From Christiangramia aestuarii (GTDB taxonomy: Bacteria > Bacteroidota > Bacteroidia > Flavobacteriales > Flavobacteriaceae), in assembly GCF_009735585.1 (NCBI RefSeq), contig NZ_VJVW01000001.1, positions 18,767-82,766 on the forward strand: DNA of 64,000 bases, read 5' to 3'. The notes beneath the pieces were generated by a model. That model saw only the letters and a program-made list of their open reading frames with translations, was not told where the DNA came from and made no database searches. Positions 51,415 through 59,682 of the stretch are shown piece by piece. Position numbers and translations under genes: made by a program. Positions within the stretch are counted from its first letter, which is position 1. Each line of letters starts with the position of its first letter.

Positions 51415-53079
51415 ATGAATAAACTCAGCATCTCTTTATTACTACTTTGTCTCCTGGTCCTTGGCAGCTGTAAGGATAATAAACAAGAAGATAACAAACC
51501 TGAATCTAAGGATACCTCAATGGTAAGCGATGATAAGGACATCAGCAAACTGGTAAACCAGTACGCAGAGGTCAGGTTAGAAAGCGACCTCTCAGGCCTT
51601 TCTGAAAATCAGAAAAAAATGATTCCCCTGCTTATCGAAGTAGCCAAAATCACAGATGACCTGTTCTGGTACCAGGCTTTTGGCGGGCAGGATAGCCTGA
51701 TGCCTAAACTTCAGGATATGACTTCGGAATATGTGAATATTAATTACGGGCCCTGGGACAGGCTGAACAACCTTGAACCATTTATAAAAGAATATGGCCC
51801 AAAACCACAGGCGGCGAACTTTTACCCGGCAGACATGACCAAAGAGGGGTTCAATAATGCCGATTTAGAAAACAAGCAAAGTCTCTACACCTTCATTCGC
51901 CGGGATGAAAACTCGAAACTTAAAGCAGTCTGGTATCACGAAATGTTTCCGGAAAAGCTGAAAAAAGCTTCAGACCTCCTCAAACAAGCGGCAGAAATGG
52001 CGGAAGATCCCGGTTTCAAAAAATATCTTAACCTGAGAGCCGAGGCTTTCCTTAGTGATAAATATTATGAAAGTGATGTGGCCTGGATGCAAATGAAGAA
52101 CAATTCCATAGACATGGTCACCGGCCCTATAGAGACCTATGAAGACCGCCTTTTCGGTTTCAAAGCAGCCTACGAATCTTATGTGCTTATTAAAGATAAA
52201 GAATGGAGCGAGCGCCTGGCCAGGTATGTTTCTTTCCTGCCGATGCTACAGTCAGAACTTCCGGTAGATGCCAAATACAAAAAGGACAGCCCGGGAACCG
52301 AATCGGATCTGAACGCTTACGACGTGGTCTATTATGCCGGCGATTGCAATGCAGGCAGTAAGACCATTGCCATTAACCTGCCTAATGATGAAAAGGTACA
52401 GGCCGAATATGGTAGTCGCAGGCTGCAATTAAAAAATGCCATGAAGGCTAAATATGACAAGATCCTGATCCCTATTTCTGAAAACCTGATTGTACCGGAA
52501 CAGCGGAAAAATATAAGTTTTAATGCCTTTTTTGCCAATACCATGTTTCATGAGGTAGCCCATGGCCTGGGGATAAAGAATACGATTAACGGGAAAGGTA
52601 CCGTGAGAGAAGCTCTTAAAGAACATGCCGGCGCCCTGGAAGAAGGAAAGGCAGACGTTCTGGGGATCTATATGATCACCAAGCTTCATGACAAAGGTGA
52701 ATTGAAAGATGTGGAACTAAAAGATTATTATGTAACCTTCCTGGCAAGTATTTTCCGCTCCATTCGTTTTGGCGCTTCCAGTGCTCACGGAAAGGCGAAT
52801 ATGGTAAGGTTTAATTATTTCAGGGACAAAGGTGCTTTCACTCAAAACGGAGAAGGATTATATAAAGTTGATGAAGCAAGGTTCAGGGAAGCCATAGATG
52901 CGCTTTCTAACGACATCCTGGTTTTGCAGGGTGATGGCGATTATGAAGGCACGGGCAGATTATTAAATGAATCTGGACAGATCGACGCCGATCTGCAAAC
53001 CTCCCTGGATAAGCTATCAGAAAAGAATATTCCAGTGGATATAGTCTTTGAGCAGGGCACCTCTGTTTTAGGCCTGTAA
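51415..53079 (+). CDS. Zinc metallopeptidase-like lipoprotein, M49 (dipeptidyl-peptidase III)-like
   Basis: A 554-aa lipoprotein (MNKLSISLLLLCLLVLGSC, lipobox LGSC). The body resembles dipeptidyl-peptidase III-family zinc proteins. It has a metal-site helix with H379-E380-x-x-H383 in FHEVAHGLG and a second helix E409-E-G-K-A-D414 where M49 enzymes have EECRAE. Classic M49 enzymes have HExxxH; here the spacing is HExxH, and the gap to the second motif is shorter (about 30 residues). It is probably exported and acts on small peptides or is a diverged relative. It ends at a strong terminator. Confidence 0.82.
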   Translation: MNKLSISLLLLCLLVLGSCKDNKQEDNKPESKDTSMVSDDKDISKLVNQYAEVRLESDLSGLSENQKKMIPLLIEVAKITDDLFWYQAFGGQDSLMPKLQDMTSEYVNINYGPWDRLNNLEPFIKEYGPKPQAANFYPADMTKEGFNNADLENKQSLYTFIRRDENSKLKAVWYHEMFPEKLKKASDLLKQAAEMAEDPGFKKYLNLRAEAFLSDKYYESDVAWMQMKNNSIDMVTGPIETYEDRLFGFKAAYESYVLIKDKEWSERLARYVSFLPMLQSELPVDAKYKKDSPGTESDLNAYDVVYYAGDCNAGSKTIAINLPNDEKVQAEYGSRRLQLKNAMKAKYDKILIPISENLIVPEQRKNISFNAFFANTMFHEVAHGLGIKNTINGKGTVREALKEHAGALEEGKADVLGIYMITKLHDKGELKDVELKDYYVTFLASIFRSIRFGASSAHGKANMVRFNYFRDKGAFTQNGEGLYKVDEARFREAIDALSNDILVLQGDGDYEGTGRLLNESGQIDADLQTSLDKLSEKNIPVDIVFEQGTSVLGL

Positions 53080-53084
53080 AACAT

Positions 53085-53112
53085 AGGCCGGGAATCTTTC
53101 CCGGCCTTTTTC
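53085..53112 (+). terminator. Rho-independent terminator
   Basis: A perfect 10-bp stem AGGCCGGGAA (53085-53094) / TTCCCGGCCT (53098-53107) with a 3-nt loop and five T, directly after the metallopeptidase gene. Confidence 0.93.
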
Positions 53113-53240
53113 TTTCCCAACAGAAAGAACTTTTCTTTCAGGTATTCCCATAATTTTGACCCATTTTTGCAGGGCATTTAGTATCCTAAAATTAACAAAC
53201 AGTTCTGCGAAGTTTCATTAAAAAGATCCCGGTAAGCATA

Positions 53241-53759
53241 TTGCTGCTCCTACACCTTTCTTTCTTGGGGATAGCCATTCTGGAAAACTGGCCTACTCCT
53301 ATCTCCGTTTTTTTGCTGGTGACGATCCTATTCCTTGTGGCCCTATTCTATGCGGCCAATTTCAAATCTGAAAAAAGCGAATTGAAATTCGAAGATCTCA
53401 TCCTGGTAATATTTACCGGAATTGGTGCACTTGTTACTTACTGGCTTAATGTGAGTTTAGACATCGGAGTGGTACTTGCTGCGGGAATAACAGGCTTATT
53501 TAGTTCATTCCTACCTTTCATTAACCGAAGATCTGATATACTCCGGGAACTTCCTGTAGCCGTTTACTGCGGGGCCTTTGCTGGAATGACCTCTCCGCTG
53601 GTCGCAGGAGGTTATGGTTTTATAATGGCCGCAGGTTTGTTTAGCGGTTTGCTGCTGGTAATCTCAAAAAGTACCCTAAATGGTTTTGGCGGTAAACTGG
53701 GAAGCATAGCCTTTGGTGGAGTTTGCCTGGTTTCCTTACTAATTTACCTGGCCTCATGA
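53241..53759 (+). CDS. Small integral membrane protein, first of a paralogous pair
   Basis: A 172-aa frame beginning TTG; the open frame continues upstream (residues ...RSFIKKIPVSI), which would add a positively charged N-terminus, so the true start may be earlier at a non-ATG codon. About five hydrophobic segments are visible. The second half has ELPVAVYCGAFAGMTSPLVA and a GFGGKLGSIAFGG motif that recurs, in similar context, in the next gene. No family recognised. The stop overlaps the next start (ATGA). Confidence 0.65.
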   Translation: MLLLHLSFLGIAILENWPTPISVFLLVTILFLVALFYAANFKSEKSELKFEDLILVIFTGIGALVTYWLNVSLDIGVVLAAGITGLFSSFLPFINRRSDILRELPVAVYCGAFAGMTSPLVAGGYGFIMAAGLFSGLLLVISKSTLNGFGGKLGSIAFGGVCLVSLLIYLAS

Positions 53760-54160
53760 TAGATATTACGGTCATATTAATATCAGGAATTTTATTTGCC
53801 CTGCTCACATTCTATTTGAACAATAGATTACAATTGGGAGGTGTAATGGCCTCAGCAGGAGTTTCGGTGTTAACCGCCGCCTTCTTCCATTTTTTTCCTG
53901 AGCTTTTGAATGCGGAACTTACTAATACGATCCCGGTAATAGCCATGGGAGCATCGTTCATCGGTATGGCCAGTTCCAGAATCATCAAAAAGTACTGGAT
54001 CATTGGTGTGGCCGGCCTCTTCTTTTCTTTTATTTTTTTGGTTACCGGGACCTTTTTTGAAGGTTTTGGCGGAAGCCTGGGAACAACGGCAGCAATCTCC
54101 CTGGCTGCTGTTTGCGGAATTTTTCAGCTAGGAAAAATCCCTGCTTTATTCAAAAACTGA
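53756..54160 (+). CDS. Small integral membrane protein, second of a paralogous pair
   Basis: A 134-aa protein starting at 53756 (MIDITVILISGILFALLTFY), chosen because it overlaps the upstream stop by 4 bp. Four hydrophobic segments are visible. IPVIAMGASFIGMASSRI and EGFGGSLGTTAAISL align with the corresponding blocks of the preceding gene, so the two are related and probably form a heteromeric membrane complex. Function unknown. Confidence 0.7.
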   Translation: MIDITVILISGILFALLTFYLNNRLQLGGVMASAGVSVLTAAFFHFFPELLNAELTNTIPVIAMGASFIGMASSRIIKKYWIIGVAGLFFSFIFLVTGTFFEGFGGSLGTTAAISLAAVCGIFQLGKIPALFKN

Positions 54161-54246
54161 TAATCTGATCTACAAATATACCCTGCGCTGGGTATTTACT
54201 TCCCTTTCCCTGATAGTTAAATTTATAAAAGTTTAATAATCAGATA

Positions 54247-55569
54247 ATGAAGAAGGTACTTTTTGTTTGTTTGCTGCTCATTGTGGGAAGTCTAAGCGCA
54301 AACGCCCAGTCCTATATTGGGCATAGTATAGACAATTACAGCGGGGTGCACGGTATAATCTTAAATCCCTCCTCGGTAGTGGATAGCAGAATGCGTACCG
54401 ATATCAATATCAACTCCATTAGCGTTTTCGGCGGAAGTGATTATTTTGCGATAGACTTTTCAAGTATTAGTGATTTTGATGATGGTTTTAATTTTGATGA
54501 GTACCTGCAGAAATATCCTGAACAAGACAACAATTTCTTCCTGAATGTGGATATACTGGGTCCTTCCTTTATGTTCAACCTGTCTCCAAAGCATAGTTTA
54601 GGGATTACTACCCGGGTGCGGACATTCCTTAACTTAAACAGCATCAATGGTACACTTTACGAAAGTCTTTCTGATGACTTCGATGATTCGGAAGATTTTG
54701 ATTTTGAAATGAGAGATTTTACAGGCACCGTGCATGCCTGGGGAGAATTCGGTCTTACTTACGGGAGAATCCTTCTGGATAAAGAAACCCATTTCCTTAA
54801 AGGGGGTATCACCCTGAAATATCTTCTGGGAGCTGGTACGGTCTTCGCAGATACTCCGCAATTGAGTGGCAACTATGATGCCGCCAATCATCTTTTATCT
54901 ACCACGGGAACATTGAACTATGGTATGTCTACTGGTTTTGATACAAATGAGATAGACTTCGAAAATACAACTTCCGGTTTTGGTGGAGACATTGGTTTCA
55001 CCTATGAATACAGGAATGATAGCGGCCTGGATTCCCTGTCGAAAAAAGATAATAAGTATAAATTCAAATTAGGTCTTTCCATAACCGACCTTGGAAAAAT
55101 CTCCTACGATGAGACCACGCTTACTACATATGATATGAATAATAGCGTAGATACCGATAATTTTAATAATAATTCTATTGAAAATGACCTGGAAGAAAAT
55201 TACGAGGGAACCGAGCAGGTTATTACCAGTAAGATAAACCTACCCACTGCCATACACTTCGTGGCAGATTATAATTTCACCCGGCGTGTTTATTTAAGTT
55301 TGAATGGTTCCTTCTCAATGATCGCAAGCGATAAGGAAGCCTCGAACAGGCTTATAAATACCATAACCTTAACGCCAAGGTTTGAAACCAGGATCTTTAG
55401 TTTTTACCTGCCGGTTGGGATACGGCAGCATAATGGCTTGTCTGCCGGCGCGGGGTTCAGGATTGGGCCACTAACCGTGGGCTCAGCATCGCTAATCACC
55501 AATCTTTTGTCTGATTCCAGTAAGACCACGGATTTATATTTTGGACTTAAAGTGCCCATTTACCAGTAA
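54247..55569 (+). CDS. DUF5723 family outer-membrane-type protein
   Basis: A 440-aa exported protein (signal MKKVLFVCLLLIVGSLSANA, cleavage before QSYIGH). The mature N-terminus SYIGHSIDNYSGVHGIILNP is the hallmark of DUF5723, followed by many amphipathic beta strands ending in an aromatic-containing C-terminus (YFGLKVPIYQ), consistent with an outer-membrane beta barrel. It may be a structural or type IX secretion-associated component in Bacteroidota, but no function is assigned. It is monocistronic. Confidence 0.85.
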   Translation: MKKVLFVCLLLIVGSLSANAQSYIGHSIDNYSGVHGIILNPSSVVDSRMRTDININSISVFGGSDYFAIDFSSISDFDDGFNFDEYLQKYPEQDNNFFLNVDILGPSFMFNLSPKHSLGITTRVRTFLNLNSINGTLYESLSDDFDDSEDFDFEMRDFTGTVHAWGEFGLTYGRILLDKETHFLKGGITLKYLLGAGTVFADTPQLSGNYDAANHLLSTTGTLNYGMSTGFDTNEIDFENTTSGFGGDIGFTYEYRNDSGLDSLSKKDNKYKFKLGLSITDLGKISYDETTLTTYDMNNSVDTDNFNNNSIENDLEENYEGTEQVITSKINLPTAIHFVADYNFTRRVYLSLNGSFSMIASDKEASNRLINTITLTPRFETRIFSFYLPVGIRQHNGLSAGAGFRIGPLTVGSASLITNLLSDSSKTTDLYFGLKVPIYQ

Positions 55570-55601
55570 AACTCATCCTTTGGTTTGCTAATATTCACCA
55601 G

Positions 55602-55636
55602 AAAAGGCATCTTCTACAGGTGCCTTTTATTTTTTT
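55602..55636 (+). terminator. Rho-independent terminator
   Basis: AAAAGGCA (55602-55609) pairs with TGCCTTTT (55621-55628), followed by ATTTTTTT. It serves the DUF5723 gene and overlaps the stop of the convergent esterase gene. Confidence 0.8.
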
Positions 55637-56310
55637 ACAATATCATCCAGTACCTGCCATACATTATTGGCCAAAATCTCCTGTCCTTCTGCAGTTGGAT
55701 GTATGCCATCTTCCTGGTTGAGTTCAGGATCGCCGGCTACACCCTCAAGTAGAAATGGTACCAGGTGTACATCATTTTTTTCAGCAAGTTCCGGGAAGAT
55801 ATTCCTGAACTCGGTGGTATAATCCTGCCCCATATTCGGTGGGATCTGCATGCCTGCTAGGATGATCTCGATATCCGGGTTCTTCTTTCTTACAAAATCA
55901 ATGATCTCCTGCAAATTATTCCTGGTTTCTTCCAAAGGAATACCGCGTAAACCATCATTGGCTCCAAGCTCCAGTATAAAAATATCCACGTTTTGTTTAA
56001 GCACCCAGTCTATTCTGTTTTTACCCCCAGAGGTTGTTTCACCGCTCAGGCCGGCATTCACCACCTGGTAGGAAAATCCTAAAGAGTCTATTTTCTCCTG
56101 AATGATGGCCGGGAAAGCTTCTTCCTGTTCCAGGCCATAACCGGCGGTTAGGCTGTCCCCAAAGAAAAGAATCACTTTTTTCTTTTCTCCAACTTCATTG
56201 GTAGCCGTATCCTGGGTGTTTTCTTCAGCTTCTTCTTTTTTCGAAGAATTCGCACAGGAAGTAAGGAACAGGAACATAAACAATGATAAAAACAATGTGA
56301 AGCTTCTCAT
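55627..56310 (-). CDS. tesA: SGNH-family arylesterase / TesA-like lipoprotein
   Basis: A 227-aa GDSL/SGNH hydrolase with a lipoprotein signal (lipobox LTSC, C19). Block I is FFGDSLTAGYGL (S53 nucleophile), block II NAGLSGETTSGGKNR, block III LELGANDGLRG and block V DGIHPTAEG with catalytic Asp and His. E. coli TesA, a periplasmic thioesterase/lysophospholipase, has the same order. As in E. coli, it is divergent from an ABC ATPase/permease pair of the YbbA-YbbP type, which supports the assignment. It acts on esters or thioesters in the periplasm. Confidence 0.88.
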   Translation of the reverse strand: MRSFTLFLSLFMFLFLTSCANSSKKEEAEENTQDTATNEVGEKKKVILFFGDSLTAGYGLEQEEAFPAIIQEKIDSLGFSYQVVNAGLSGETTSGGKNRIDWVLKQNVDIFILELGANDGLRGIPLEETRNNLQEIIDFVRKKNPDIEIILAGMQIPPNMGQDYTTEFRNIFPELAEKNDVHLVPFLLEGVAGDPELNQEDGIHPTAEGQEILANNVWQVLDDIVKK

Positions 56311-56381
56311 GGTTCAGTAGATTTTATTGAAATCATTTCTTTATTTTGTTTGTATTGATAAAGAAACCTAAAAGTAATAAG

Positions 56382-57062
56382 ATGGCAAAAATATTAAGCG
56401 TTCAAAACCTGAAGAAAAGCTACCACAGCGGTTCCAAGGAACTTACAGTGCTGGAGGATATCAGTTTTGATATTCAGGAAAGAGAAACTTTTGCCATAGT
56501 GGGGCCTTCGGGCAGTGGGAAAACCACGCTTTTAGGACTGTGTGCCGGCCTGGACCAGCCGGATTCGGGTAGCATCGAACTTTGTGGGACTCTTATTAAT
56601 GGACTTAACGAAGACCAGCGGGCAATCTTGAGGAATAAGAAAGTAGGTTTCGTTTTCCAGGATTTCCAGCTTATCCCGACGCTTACTGCCCTAGAAAATG
56701 TTTCGGTCCCCCTGGAATTGAGAGGAGATAAAAATGCAGTTAAGGAGGCTAAGGTCCTTTTGGAGAAGGTTGGCCTGGGAGACAGGATACACCACTACCC
56801 TTCTCAACTGTCTGGTGGCGAACAGCAACGTGTTGCTCTTGCCCGTGCCTTTAGCAACCGCCCGGAAATACTCTTTGCCGACGAGCCCACAGGAAACCTG
56901 GATGAAGAAACCGGAAAAAAAGTGGTCGAGCTGCTTATCGAATTAAATGAAGAATCTGGTACTACCCTGGTTATTGTTACCCATGATATGGAACTGGCCA
57001 GGAAGACACAGCGCATTTTAAGGCTGAAAGGTGGTAAAGTTATGGAAACCCTAAATGTTTAA
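56382..57062 (+). CDS. ybbA: ABC transporter ATP-binding protein (YbbA/LolD-like)
   Basis: I start at 56382 (MAKILSVQNLKKSYHSGSKE); the frame is open 36 bp further upstream without homology. The 226-aa ATPase has Walker A GPSGSGKTTL, the signature LSGGEQQRVALARA, Walker B ILFADEPTGNLD and an H-loop in IVTHDMELA, all intact, as in MacB/LolD-type ATPases. It pairs with the permease gene 2 bp downstream. Such systems act as mechanotransmitters or lipid/lipoprotein extractors at the inner membrane. Confidence 0.92.
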   Translation: MAKILSVQNLKKSYHSGSKELTVLEDISFDIQERETFAIVGPSGSGKTTLLGLCAGLDQPDSGSIELCGTLINGLNEDQRAILRNKKVGFVFQDFQLIPTLTALENVSVPLELRGDKNAVKEAKVLLEKVGLGDRIHHYPSQLSGGEQQRVALARAFSNRPEILFADEPTGNLDEETGKKVVELLIELNEESGTTLVIVTHDMELARKTQRILRLKGGKVMETLNV

Positions 57063-57064
57063 AC

Positions 57065-59623
57065 ATGCCAGATACTAATTCTCGAAACTCTTCAAAGGCA
57101 GGTACTGGCTGGCTTTTAAAAATGGCCATCCGGGATGGGAAGGCCAGCAGCAAGAAACTGGCCCTTTTCATGGCCTCCATTGTATTAGGGATCGCCGCGG
57201 TAGTCTCCATTCAATCCTTCAGCAACAATCTGAAAGAAAATATAGCCCTTCAGTCAAAATCCCTGATGGGTGCAGATTATATCATAGACAGTGATCAGGA
57301 ACCCAACGAAAAGGTTTTATCCATCATGGATTCCCTTGGCGGTCCGGATGCCCGCGAGATCAGTTTTGCTTCCATGGCAGCATTTCCCGGGAAAGAAGTA
57401 ACAAAACTGGTAAGGGTTCGCGGCATTGAAGGAAATTTTCCATTTTATGGAGAGATAGAAACCGAACCTGCGGCTGCAGCAAGGGATTACCAGCAGAAAG
57501 GTGCTGCCTTGCTGGATGCCACGGTAATGCTGCAACTAGGTATTGTACCTGGAGATGAGATCAAAATAGGTAAAGTGACCCTTCCGGTTGCAGGGGCCTT
57601 GAAATCGGTTCCGGGAAGCTCTTCGCTTTTCAGTTCTATAGCCCCACCGGTTATTATCCCACATTCATTTATTGAAAAAACGGGCCTTGTTCAGGTAGGA
57701 AGCCGGATAGGCTACAACTATTATTTCACCGCAGAGCCGGGATTGGACCTTGAGAAATTTGACCAAAAACTGGATCCCGTCCTTGACGCAAACAAAGCCG
57801 ACCTGGACACCCATAAATCTACCAGCGAGCGCCTGGGAAGACGTTATGAGAATTTCGGGAAATTCCTGAACCTGGTAGCTTTCATTGCCCTGCTTCTTGG
57901 CTGTATAGGTATTGCCAGCGCCATCCATATATATATCAAAGAGAAACTTCGCTCAATTGCGGTTCTTAAGTGTCTGGGGGCCACAAAAAAGCAAAGTTTT
58001 CTTATCTACCTTATCCAAATTGCGATGATAGGCCTTATCGGCGGTATAGCCGGAACCCTTTTGGGGCTTGGCCTGCAGCAATTATTCCCGTTATTACTTG
58101 AGGATATCCTGCCGGTAGATGTACAAATTTCATTCGATTTCAGGGTTATTTTTTTGGGAATCTTACTGGGAATTCTAATGTCTGTACTATTTGCCCTGTA
58201 TCCACTTATGGGCACCCTTTATGTCTCTCCCTTACATACCCTCAGGGCGCAGGACAATGAAAGCAGAAGAACCGGTCTCTCGGGATTCCTGGTATTGGCC
58301 GGTATCTTTTTGTTTATTTTCCTATTCGCCTTCTGGCTTCTGGAAGACTGGAAATACTCCATATTTTTCGTGCTGGGGATCATCATTAGTTTTTCCCTAC
58401 TTGCCGGGGTTGCTAACCTCTTTATGAAGGCGATCAAAAAATATTTCCCGAACAGCTGGGGTTTTATTCCGCGGCAGAGCCTATTAAATCTTTTTAGGCC
58501 ACAGAACCAGACTTTGATCCTCGTCCTCGCTATTGGGATAGGTACTTTCCTTATTAGCACCCTATATTTTACCAAAGACCTATTGCTAGCCCAGGCATCA
58601 CTGGACGAACAGGCTAAAAGCCCTAATATGATCCTGCTGGATGTTCAAACAGATCAACAGCTAGCAGTAGCCGAAACCATTAAAGAACAGGAATTACCGG
58701 TCCTGGAAAATATCCCGATCGTAAGTATGCGGGTGGAAAGCCTGAAAGGAAGGCCTGTTTCAGAGATCAGGGAAGATTCTACTTCCCAAGTAAACGGCTG
58801 GATCCTGCAACATGAATTCAGGACCACCTACCGGGATAGCCTAATCTCATCAGAAGTATTGGAAGAGGGAGAATGGACAGCTTCAAATCCAGGGACCGGA
58901 CCTGTTCCCATTTCGGTAAGCAATAATTTTGCTGAAGACGCCCAGGTTAAGGTGGGTGACGAGGTAAGTTTTAATGTGCAGGGAGTTTTACTGAACACTG
59001 TGGTGCAAAGCATCAGGGCGGTGGACTGGAGTAGGATGCAACTTAATTTTTCCATTGTGTTCCCTACCGGCGTACTGGAAGAGGCACCACAATTTCGCGT
59101 ACTCACTACCAAGGTGCCCAACGAGAAAACCTCTGCGCTGTTGCAGCAAAGCCTGGTACAGAGCTTCCCTAATCTTACCATCATTGATCTGCGCCAGGTA
59201 TTGACTCTAATAGAAAAGATTCTCAACAAAATCTCCTGGCTTATTAACTTTATGGCCTTCTTCAGTATACTTACAGGTATAATTGTCTTAATAGGTGCTG
59301 TGCGTACCAGTAAATATCAACGGATAAGAGAAAGCGTTCTCCTGCGAACCCTGGGAGCCAAAAGTGAACAGATCTTGAAGATCCTTGCCCTTGAATACCT
59401 CTACCTGGGAATATTAGGCGCATTGTCGGGAATTTTATTATCCCTAATAAGCAGCCAGCTTTTAGGCTATTTCGTTTTTGAAACAAGCTTTGTCCCATCC
59501 TGGGTGCCCTTCCTGGTCCTGCTGCCCGGAATAATTCTCCTGGTCATGGGGATAGGCCTTGGAAACAGCTTGGGTGTGATCATGAGTCCGCCGCTGGTTG
59601 TTTTGAGGAAGCAAATGAGTTAA
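57065..59623 (+). CDS. ybbP: FtsX-like ABC permease (YbbP-like)
   Basis: An 852-aa membrane protein of the YbbP type. An N-terminal membrane helix precedes a periplasmic domain. Two FtsX cores follow, one around residues 270-400 (GCIGIASAIHIYIKEKLRSI, then LKCLGATKKQSFLIYLIQI) and one at the C-terminus (KYQRIRESVLLRTLGAKSEQ). Extra membrane helices around 400-500 bring the total to about ten, as in E. coli YbbP. It starts 2 bp after the ATPase stop. With tesA divergent, this reproduces the E. coli tesA-ybbA-ybbP neighbourhood. Confidence 0.92.
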   Translation: MPDTNSRNSSKAGTGWLLKMAIRDGKASSKKLALFMASIVLGIAAVVSIQSFSNNLKENIALQSKSLMGADYIIDSDQEPNEKVLSIMDSLGGPDAREISFASMAAFPGKEVTKLVRVRGIEGNFPFYGEIETEPAAAARDYQQKGAALLDATVMLQLGIVPGDEIKIGKVTLPVAGALKSVPGSSSLFSSIAPPVIIPHSFIEKTGLVQVGSRIGYNYYFTAEPGLDLEKFDQKLDPVLDANKADLDTHKSTSERLGRRYENFGKFLNLVAFIALLLGCIGIASAIHIYIKEKLRSIAVLKCLGATKKQSFLIYLIQIAMIGLIGGIAGTLLGLGLQQLFPLLLEDILPVDVQISFDFRVIFLGILLGILMSVLFALYPLMGTLYVSPLHTLRAQDNESRRTGLSGFLVLAGIFLFIFLFAFWLLEDWKYSIFFVLGIIISFSLLAGVANLFMKAIKKYFPNSWGFIPRQSLLNLFRPQNQTLILVLAIGIGTFLISTLYFTKDLLLAQASLDEQAKSPNMILLDVQTDQQLAVAETIKEQELPVLENIPIVSMRVESLKGRPVSEIREDSTSQVNGWILQHEFRTTYRDSLISSEVLEEGEWTASNPGTGPVPISVSNNFAEDAQVKVGDEVSFNVQGVLLNTVVQSIRAVDWSRMQLNFSIVFPTGVLEEAPQFRVLTTKVPNEKTSALLQQSLVQSFPNLTIIDLRQVLTLIEKILNKISWLINFMAFFSILTGIIVLIGAVRTSKYQRIRESVLLRTLGAKSEQILKILALEYLYLGILGALSGILLSLISSQLLGYFVFETSFVPSWVPFLVLLPGIILLVMGIGLGNSLGVIMSPPLVVLRKQMS

Positions 59624-59628
59624 TAATA

Positions 59629-59656
59629 AAAGCCTGGTCAATATTGACCAAGCTTT
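59629..59656. terminator. Bidirectional terminator between convergent genes
   Basis: AAGC-C-TGGTCAA pairs with TTGACCA-A-GCTT (59630-59655). On the minus strand it is followed by TTTATTATT. It serves the permease and the T9SS protein. Confidence 0.7.
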
Positions 59657-59682
59657 CAGTTAAGTAATAAAAAGTTAAGCCT

